From Halanaerobiales bacterium (GTDB lineage: Bacteria; Bacillota; Halanaerobiia; Halanaerobiales; JADQBU01): a DNA stretch of 10,436 bases. A program made the position numbers and the translations under genes. Numbering within the stretch: the stretch's first letter is position 1; every line of letters starts with the position of its first letter. The stretch covers positions 1 to 10,436 of the forward strand of contig JADQBU010000391.1 of assembly GCA_016278435.1 (NCBI GenBank), read 5' to 3'. The notes under the pieces are model-generated. The model saw only the letters and a list, made by a program, of their open reading frames with translations. It searched no databases and had not been told where the DNA came from. Positions 5,651 through 10,436 of this stretch are shown piece by piece.

Positions 5651-6219
5651 AAACGATAAAAGAGAGTGAAAACAAGATGCAGGAAAGAAAACAGATGAAA
5701 AGAATGGTAAAAGACAATATTATTAAACTTATCAAAATTACTGTTATTATAACTGGCATATTGATAATACTGTATTATTTTTTTCCGGAGCGTTATACGC
5801 CCACTATCAATATATCAGGGCGTTATGCAAAAGAGATGATAAGTATATTTCCAGCGGTATTGTTAATAATGGGGCTGGCTGATGTCTGGGTCCCTTCTTC
5901 AATGGTAAAAAGATATCTTGGACAGGAGGCAGGTTTCAGAGGGAAAATTCTTGCAGTTTTTCTGGGAACACTACCGACAGGACCGATGTATGTTGCTTTT
6001 CCTCTTGCAGCTGAACATCTGAGAAAAAAAGCAAGTGTCAGTAATATAATAGTTTTTCTTGGTGTCTGGGGTTCACTGAAAATACCCCAGATCGGGGTAG
6101 AGATTAAATTTCTGGGGCCGAAATTTGCATTTTTAAGACTTGTATTTACTTTAATTTCTGTATTTCTTATTGGATTTATCATCGAAAAACGTCTTGAGCA
6201 GGAAATTGATACTGGATAA
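5647..6219 (+). CDS. Half-size permease, ArsP_1/DUF318-like (second of a pair)
   Basis: A 190-residue membrane protein starting with GTG, overlapping the previous stop as GTGA; GGGGTG (5636-5641) is 5 nt upstream. A charged Lys/Glu/Met-rich cytoplasmic tail (1-24) precedes hydrophobic segments near 28-46, 64-83, 99-121, 132-150 and 160-180. It is more distant from the two sister permeases but keeps the same plan: VPSSMVKRYLG (82-92), GTLPTGPMYVAFPLAA (107-122) and a C-terminal helix KFAFLRLVFTLISVFLIGF much like the end of the 2313 protein. Tandem, coupled half-permeases suggest that each supplies one repeat of an inverted or parallel two-repeat transporter. It is 13 nt ahead of the ABC exporter pair, so the four genes probably form one operon. 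Substrate unknown. Confidence 0.68.
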   Translation: MKTIKESENKMQERKQMKRMVKDNIIKLIKITVIITGILIILYYFFPERYTPTINISGRYAKEMISIFPAVLLIMGLADVWVPSSMVKRYLGQEAGFRGKILAVFLGTLPTGPMYVAFPLAAEHLRKKASVSNIIVFLGVWGSLKIPQIGVEIKFLGPKFAFLRLVFTLISVFLIGFIIEKRLEQEIDTG

Positions 6220-6232
6220 AGGTGGTGAAAAT

Positions 6233-7990
6233 TTGTCTACTTTAATCCGTTTGACCGGTTATCTAAAGAAGTACTGGCCTGCTACTAGCGGAGTAATAGC
6301 AGCAGTTTTTATTGCAACAGGTCTGGGGCTTATTCCACCTTGGTTAATCCGTTATGGAATTGATAATTATATAATAGGTAACAACCCCAGGTTTCTCTGG
6401 ATTATTGGGGCTTTAATGGTTGTAGTTACACTTGTACAGGGATTTTTAGACTACCTGAAAAAATATATTACTGAATTTATTGCCCAGAGAGTAATCCACG
6501 ATATCCGGACAGAGTTATACCAACATTTAAACAGTCTCTCATTTGCCTTTTATGATTATTCCCGGACCGGTGATATTATGTCCCGGGTAATAGCAGATAT
6601 TAATCTACTGCAGGGATTTCTGGCCAATGCCAGTATCTATATTGCCGAAAATATCCTGACTATAGTTGGAATTTTTATAGTTTTAATTTTCTGGAATCTG
6701 CAACTGTCTTTATTATACTTGCTGATGATACCTTTCATGGTTTTCGGGATGTACCAATATTCAAACAGGGTTGCACCTATGTTTAAGAAGGTTAGAAAGA
6801 AATTTGCCAGTTTAAATGAGGTTATTCAGGAGGATTTAGCAGGGATTGAAGTAATTAAACTATTTGGCAGGGAAAATAAAGAAGAGGAGGACTTTCGACA
6901 GATAAATCAACAGTATACAGATATTAATATAACTTCTGCCAGGGTTTCAGCTTTCTGGCTGCCTTATGTCAACTTTTTTATGGGGGTAGGAACAGCACTT
7001 GTTATCTGGACAGGGGGGAGATTGGTAATCAGTAATACTATTTCTCTGGGAGTCCTGGCTGGTTTTACGGGTTATATTGCCATGCTCTTCCGTCCTATTA
7101 GAAAGACTGGAATGATGGTTAATTTTGGTAGTCAAGCACTGGCGGCAGCGGAAAGAGTCTTTGAAGTTATGGATGAATCTTCTGATATTCAGGATTCGCC
7201 TGCTGCATATCCACTACCGAAAGTGAAAGGACAGGTAGAGTATAGAAATGTCTCTTTTAGCTATCAGAATGGTAAAGAGGTTTTGAAAAAAATAGATTTC
7301 AAGGTAGAACCAGGTCAAACTATAGCAGTTGTTGGACCCACTGGAGCAGGCAAGAGTACTCTTGTACACCTTTTACCCCGGTTTTATGACCCTGTTCAGG
7401 GGGAAGTTCTAATTGATGGACATAATATTAAAGATGTTAATGTAGAAAGTTTACGACAACAGGTGGGTATAGTTCTGCAGCAGACTTTTTTATTTGCTGC
7501 CTCTATCAAAGAAAATATTTCCTATGGCAAGCCTGATGCCAGCAGGGAAGAAATAATTGAAGCAGCCCGGATTGCGCAGATAGATGAATTTATTCAATCA
7601 TTACCGCTGGGGTATGAAACACCTGTTGGGGAACGTGGTGTAAATCTTTCCGGTGGTCAGCGACAGAGACTGGCTATGGCCCGGGTTTTATTGACAGGCC
7701 CTGGTTTGTTGATTCTGGATGAACCGACTTCCAGTGTAGATGTAGAAACAGAGGAAAAGATGCAGCAGGCGCTGGCCGGGGTAATTAAGGGGAGAACAAC
7801 ATTTATAATTGCCCACAGATTGTGGACAATAAAGAATGCTGATAAGATAATAGTTCTTGATGATGGGGAAATTATTGAGGAGGGAAACCATCAAACCCTG
7901 GTTAATGCCGGAGGTTTTTACAGCCGGATTAATCTTAATAATCCGGAAAGTCTAAGGAAAGATATGGAAGAACCAGGTGATATGGAATGA
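6233..7990 (+). CDS. ABC exporter half-transporter (membrane domain plus ATPase), subunit 1
   Basis: A 585-residue exporter of the MsbA/multidrug type: six membrane helices in the first ~320 residues, then a nucleotide-binding domain. Motifs: Walker A GPTGAGKS at 368-375, Q-loop Gln416, signature LSGGQ at 472-476, Walker B LLILDEP (Asp496, Glu497) and switch His528. The site is complete. The TTG start at 6233 is chosen because AAAGGTGG (6218-6225) lies 7 nt upstream; an earlier in-frame TTG at 6170 is inside the previous gene and lacks such a site. Transmembrane coupling motifs (GDIMSRVIADINLLQ, EVIQEDLAGIEVIKLFGRE) are normal. The next gene overlaps its stop, so the two proteins are expected to pair. 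Likely exports lipids, drugs or a peptide; the family does not settle which. Confidence 0.93.
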   Translation: MSTLIRLTGYLKKYWPATSGVIAAVFIATGLGLIPPWLIRYGIDNYIIGNNPRFLWIIGALMVVVTLVQGFLDYLKKYITEFIAQRVIHDIRTELYQHLNSLSFAFYDYSRTGDIMSRVIADINLLQGFLANASIYIAENILTIVGIFIVLIFWNLQLSLLYLLMIPFMVFGMYQYSNRVAPMFKKVRKKFASLNEVIQEDLAGIEVIKLFGRENKEEEDFRQINQQYTDINITSARVSAFWLPYVNFFMGVGTALVIWTGGRLVISNTISLGVLAGFTGYIAMLFRPIRKTGMMVNFGSQALAAAERVFEVMDESSDIQDSPAAYPLPKVKGQVEYRNVSFSYQNGKEVLKKIDFKVEPGQTIAVVGPTGAGKSTLVHLLPRFYDPVQGEVLIDGHNIKDVNVESLRQQVGIVLQQTFLFAASIKENISYGKPDASREEIIEAARIAQIDEFIQSLPLGYETPVGERGVNLSGGQRQRLAMARVLLTGPGLLILDEPTSSVDVETEEKMQQALAGVIKGRTTFIIAHRLWTIKNADKIIVLDDGEIIEEGNHQTLVNAGGFYSRINLNNPESLRKDMEEPGDME

Positions 7991-9771
7991 GGGGTGGATT
8001 TGGAAGAAGGATGAGGAGTGAAAAGAGGGGAAACTTTAAGCTTACTGAGCTTGACAGGAATGCTCTAGTGTTTTTATTAAAATATATAAATTTATATAAA
8101 TTTACTTTACTATTTGCTTTTTTAACAATGGTTATAGCCTCCTTTACAACTCTTGCCGGACCTTATTTGATTAAGATTGCAATTGATAATTATATATTAA
8201 AGGGAGACCTGGAAGGTTTAAATCTGATATTTTTATTAATGTTAATCTCATATGTACTTTACTGGTCTACTTCCTACTGGCAGAGATACCTTACTCAACT
8301 GGTTGGTCAAAAAATCGTTACTAAAATAAGAGAGGACCTTTATCACCATCTGCTGAAATTGCCGGTCCATTTTTACAAAAAGAGGGCAGCCGGTGATATT
8401 ATGTCCAGATTGACCCATGATGTTAATGCTCTGTCCAGCCTGCTTTCTTCTGGTTTTATATATCTTCTGAATGATGTTCTGACTTTTGTGGGAATAGTTA
8501 TCGTCATGCTTTATTTGAATATTAAACTTGCTTTAGTTAGTTTTATAACCATCCCGGGTATATTTTTTGTTATCTCTTTTCTGGGTAACAGGATGAGAGC
8601 TGCTTACCGGGAAGTCAGGGAAAAACTGGCTGAATTGAATGCAGATGTTGAGGAAAATATTTCTGGTATCAGGCTGATACAGGCTTTAAACAGAGAGGCG
8701 GTTAATTCGGGTAAATTCCGGAGACTGAGCTGGGAAAATTTGAAGATTAACTTAAAGGCAGTTTCCTACTTTGCCCTGCTATTTCCTACCATTACCTTGA
8801 GCCGTATACTAGGTGAAGCCCTGATTTTAACATTTGGCGGTCTCCAGGTGGTTCAGGGTATTATTTCTCTCGGGGTAGTGATAGCTTTCCTGGAGTATTT
8901 GAGAAGACTTTTTGCACCCCTGGGGGATTTAAGTCAGGTCTATAACACTTTTCAGGTGGCAGCTGCTGCTCTGGAGAGGATATATAATTATCTTTCTATT
9001 CAACAACCTTTACTGAAGACTGAAAATCAGGTTAAACTGGATAATCAAATAAAGGGTGAGATTAGTTTTAAAGAGGTATCTTTTAGTTATGATAGAAAGT
9101 TAATTATTGATAATTTAAACCTGGAAATTGGTTCTGAAGAGGTTTTGGCTCTGGTTGGACCTACCGGGGCGGGGAAAACTACTCTTGTTAATTTACTTAC
9201 AGGGTTATATGATGTTGACCAGGGTTCTATTTTAATAGATGGCATTGATCTTCCTAAAATATCAAATGATTATTTACGAAACATTATATCTGTTGTTCCT
9301 CAGAATGTATTTCTTTTTAACACATCGATCCGGGAAAATATTCGTTATGGTAAACTGGATGCCGCAGAGGAGCAGATAGAAATGATTGCCAGGCAGGTTA
9401 ATGCTCATGATTTTATATGTGGTCTTCCAGATGGTTATGAAACCAGTGTAGGTGAAGGAGGGGTGAGACTTTCAGGAGGCCAGCGCCAGTTAGTATCATT
9501 TGCCCGTGCTTTAATAGCTGATCCGAAAATTATAATACTTGATGAGGCTACATCCAGTGTTGATGCTTATACAGAAGTCCTTATTCAGGAAGCACTTGAG
9601 GATTTATTAAAGGGAAGGACAGCAATTATAATTGCCCACCGCTTTACTACCCTCAGGCAGGCTGATAGAATAGCTGTATTGCACAATGGTAGGCTGGATA
9701 GCACAGGAACCCACCAGGAGTTATTAGAGAATAACCAGTTGTACCGGGAATTATTTATGAAGCAGAAGTGA
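7987..9771 (+). CDS. ABC exporter half-transporter (membrane domain plus ATPase), subunit 2
   Basis: A 594-residue partner of the preceding exporter. Six membrane helices lie in roughly 38-330, followed by an ATPase domain with Walker A GPTGAGKT at 391-398, Q-loop Gln439, signature LSGGQ at 495-499, Walker B IIILDEA (Asp519, Glu520) and switch His551. Many heterodimeric exporters of Firmicutes have one degenerate site lacking the catalytic glutamate; here both subunits keep Glu and LSGGQ, so both sites look competent. ATG 7987 overlaps the previous stop as ATGA and follows AGGTGA (7975-7980) at 6 nt; ATG 8011 is in frame, but its AGAAGG abuts the codon. The N-terminus has a basic tail (MRGGFGRRMRSEKRGNFK) before the first helix. 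It ends the operon. Confidence 0.93.
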   Translation: MRGGFGRRMRSEKRGNFKLTELDRNALVFLLKYINLYKFTLLFAFLTMVIASFTTLAGPYLIKIAIDNYILKGDLEGLNLIFLLMLISYVLYWSTSYWQRYLTQLVGQKIVTKIREDLYHHLLKLPVHFYKKRAAGDIMSRLTHDVNALSSLLSSGFIYLLNDVLTFVGIVIVMLYLNIKLALVSFITIPGIFFVISFLGNRMRAAYREVREKLAELNADVEENISGIRLIQALNREAVNSGKFRRLSWENLKINLKAVSYFALLFPTITLSRILGEALILTFGGLQVVQGIISLGVVIAFLEYLRRLFAPLGDLSQVYNTFQVAAAALERIYNYLSIQQPLLKTENQVKLDNQIKGEISFKEVSFSYDRKLIIDNLNLEIGSEEVLALVGPTGAGKTTLVNLLTGLYDVDQGSILIDGIDLPKISNDYLRNIISVVPQNVFLFNTSIRENIRYGKLDAAEEQIEMIARQVNAHDFICGLPDGYETSVGEGGVRLSGGQRQLVSFARALIADPKIIILDEATSSVDAYTEVLIQEALEDLLKGRTAIIIAHRFTTLRQADRIAVLHNGRLDSTGTHQELLENNQLYRELFMKQK

Positions 9772-9857
9772 TTACATCTAATTATGTTATATCTGAAACT
9801 TTAACCTGGTTAAATTATAATAATTATCATGATATAGCCTGGCATGTCTGATTAAAA

Positions 9858-9884
9858 CTGATATTTGATGACCTGATATTTGAT
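9858..9884. repeat. 12-nt direct repeat CTGATATTTGAT, 15-nt period
   Basis: Identical copies at 9858-9869 and 9873-9884, separated by 3 nt. Only two copies, so either a replication-slippage product or a paired protein site; nothing else indicates which. Confidence 0.6.
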
Positions 9885-9942
9885 TAAGGCTGTTAGTGTA
9901 TTTTAAAGATATGTACTGGTTAACATTTAAATTCAATAAATG

Positions 9943-9984
9943 AAAAAAAGCAGCTACGAAGTTTACTTCATAGCTGCCTTTCTT
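9943..9984 (-). terminator. Hairpin terminator of the cstA-like gene, possibly bidirectional
   Basis: GCAGCTACGAAG (9950-9961) pairs with CTTCATAGCTGC (9966-9977), 12 positions with one C/A mismatch and a 4-nt loop. On the minus strand the stem is followed by seven T (9949-9943), so it ends transcription from the cstA-like gene. On the plus strand the tail CCTTTCTT is weaker, but it may also stop the exporter operon. Confidence 0.85.
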
Positions 9985-9986
9985 AT

Positions 9987-10007
9987 ACCCGGTCTGAAAA
10001 GCCGGGT
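9987..10007. other. Short GC-rich hairpin after the cstA-like stop
   Basis: ACCCGG (9987-9992) pairs with CCGGGT (10002-10007) around a 9-nt loop. No T-run follows on either strand, so it is not a classic terminator by itself; it could help the adjacent one or protect the mRNA 3' end. Confidence 0.4.
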
Positions 10008-10034
10008 TATTTACTTAAATATAAAATTAACTGT

Positions 10035-10436
10035 TTAGGCAACTATTCCTTCATCAACCAGTTCCCCGGATTTATATTTCTTGTAAACATTCAGTGATTC
10101 AAAGACCATCCATATTTCCAGGATGAGTAGGATAACCCCGATGAAGAATAGTAACCAATTACTGGTCTGGAGGAAATTAACCACATTGTAGATCAAGGCC
10201 CATGTTTCCACAATTATCATGAAGGTAAAGGGGATTATTGTAACCTTAACCGGTCTTTTCTTCTTGATCAAGTAAACTGTGGCCACAAGTAAAGCCAGAG
10301 CAGCCAGCATTTGGTTGGCAGCTCCAAATAAAGGCCAGAGAATTAATCCCCCGGCGCCACCGTTAATCATGCTGAGAGCAAAAGCGGTTAGAACGGCTAC
10401 CATTGTTGCGCCGTGGCGGGTAGCCAGTGGTTTTAT
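10035..10436 (-). CDS. cstA: CstA-family carbon starvation transporter, C-terminal part (5' end outside window)
   Basis: An open frame from the right edge to TAA at 10037-10035, giving the last 133 residues. The ATG at 10403 is internal, since the frame continues to the edge with family-like sequence (KPLATRHGATM). The diagnostic stretch is GGLILWPLFGAANQMLAALALLVATVYL, which closely matches the LWPLFGxANQxLAxLAL motif of CstA. Three further hydrophobic segments follow, ending in a charged tail (KKYKSGELVDEGIVA) on the cytoplasmic side by the usual topology. CstA proteins import peptides or, in several bacteria, pyruvate under carbon limitation. The full protein should be several hundred residues long, so most of it, with the promoter, is off the window. 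Its transcript ends at the hairpin near 9950. Gene symbol given at family level only. Confidence 0.88.
   Translation of the reverse strand: MKPLATRHGATMVAVLTAFALSMINGGAGGLILWPLFGAANQMLAALALLVATVYLIKKKRPVKVTIIPFTFMIIVETWALIYNVVNFLQTSNWLLFFIGVILLILEIWMVFESLNVYKKYKSGELVDEGIVA

Larger units (their letters stand above)
9772..10034. other. Non-coding region between the exporter operon and cstA-like gene
   Basis: 263 nt with no credible gene. It holds a 15-nt palindrome inside a possible weak promoter (9793-9821), a 12-nt direct repeat, a strong hairpin with an A-tract (a terminator for the minus strand), and a second hairpin next to the cstA-like stop. Small frames here (for example 10 codons from 9914) lack ribosome binding sites. 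Confidence 0.6.

Noticed and set aside
5823..6182. 119-codon open frame on the minus strand under the second half-permease
   Set aside because: Shadow of the plus-strand gene: no ribosome binding site or family-like motifs, and the plus frame is clearly coding.
9858..9884. CRISPR array or iteron origin at the CTGATATTTGAT repeat
   Set aside because: Only two 12-nt copies with a 3-nt gap; no spacers of uniform length, no cas genes and no replication gene nearby.

Overview
The window looks like a chromosomal segment of a low-GC, anaerobic Firmicute-like bacterium. It is AT-rich, has strong GGAGG-type ribosome binding sites, sigma-A-like promoters with TATAAT boxes, tight stop/start overlaps (ATGA, GTGA), and GTG and TTG starts. 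The gene mix (small ArsP-like half-permeases, Uma2 proteins, CstA) would fit a halanaerobial or clostridial anaerobe, but that placement is inference; no rRNA or other lineage marker is present.

Region 1 (1-2224): the C-terminus of a NEW3-type, membrane-anchored extracytoplasmic protein, then an ABC ATPase and its ABC-2 permease. The three are tightly spaced or overlapping and end at a clear intrinsic terminator. Region 2 (2232-3271): a strong extended -10 promoter drives a 203-residue half-size permease followed by an ArsR-family repressor, a probable self-regulated metal or metabolite response pair.

Region 3 (3289-5003): two divergent paralogues, each with an N-terminal Phd/YefM-like antitoxin/DNA-binding segment fused to a Uma2 (DUF820) nuclease-fold domain. 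The 260-bp region between them carries a perfect-consensus promoter on the minus strand (TTGACA-17-TATAAT), a near-consensus one on the plus strand (TTGCAA-17-TATAAT), and five copies of the palindromic core TAGCTA placed on or beside both promoters. This is the most striking unit: apparently two one-protein, self-regulated Phd-Uma2 modules sharing a control region.

Region 4 (5174-9771): a four-gene operon. Two overlapping half-size permeases, homologous to the one in region 2, are followed by two full-length ABC exporter half-transporters that probably form a heterodimer. Region 5 (9772-10436): a 263-bp non-coding stretch with hairpins, a short direct repeat and a possible small transcript, then the C-terminal part of a CstA-family carbon-starvation/peptide or pyruvate transporter on the minus strand, cut by the window edge.

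Overall this is a transport-rich region (three separate membrane transport loci plus CstA) interrupted by the paired Phd-Uma2 genes. No CRISPR array, tRNA, rRNA or insertion sequence was seen.
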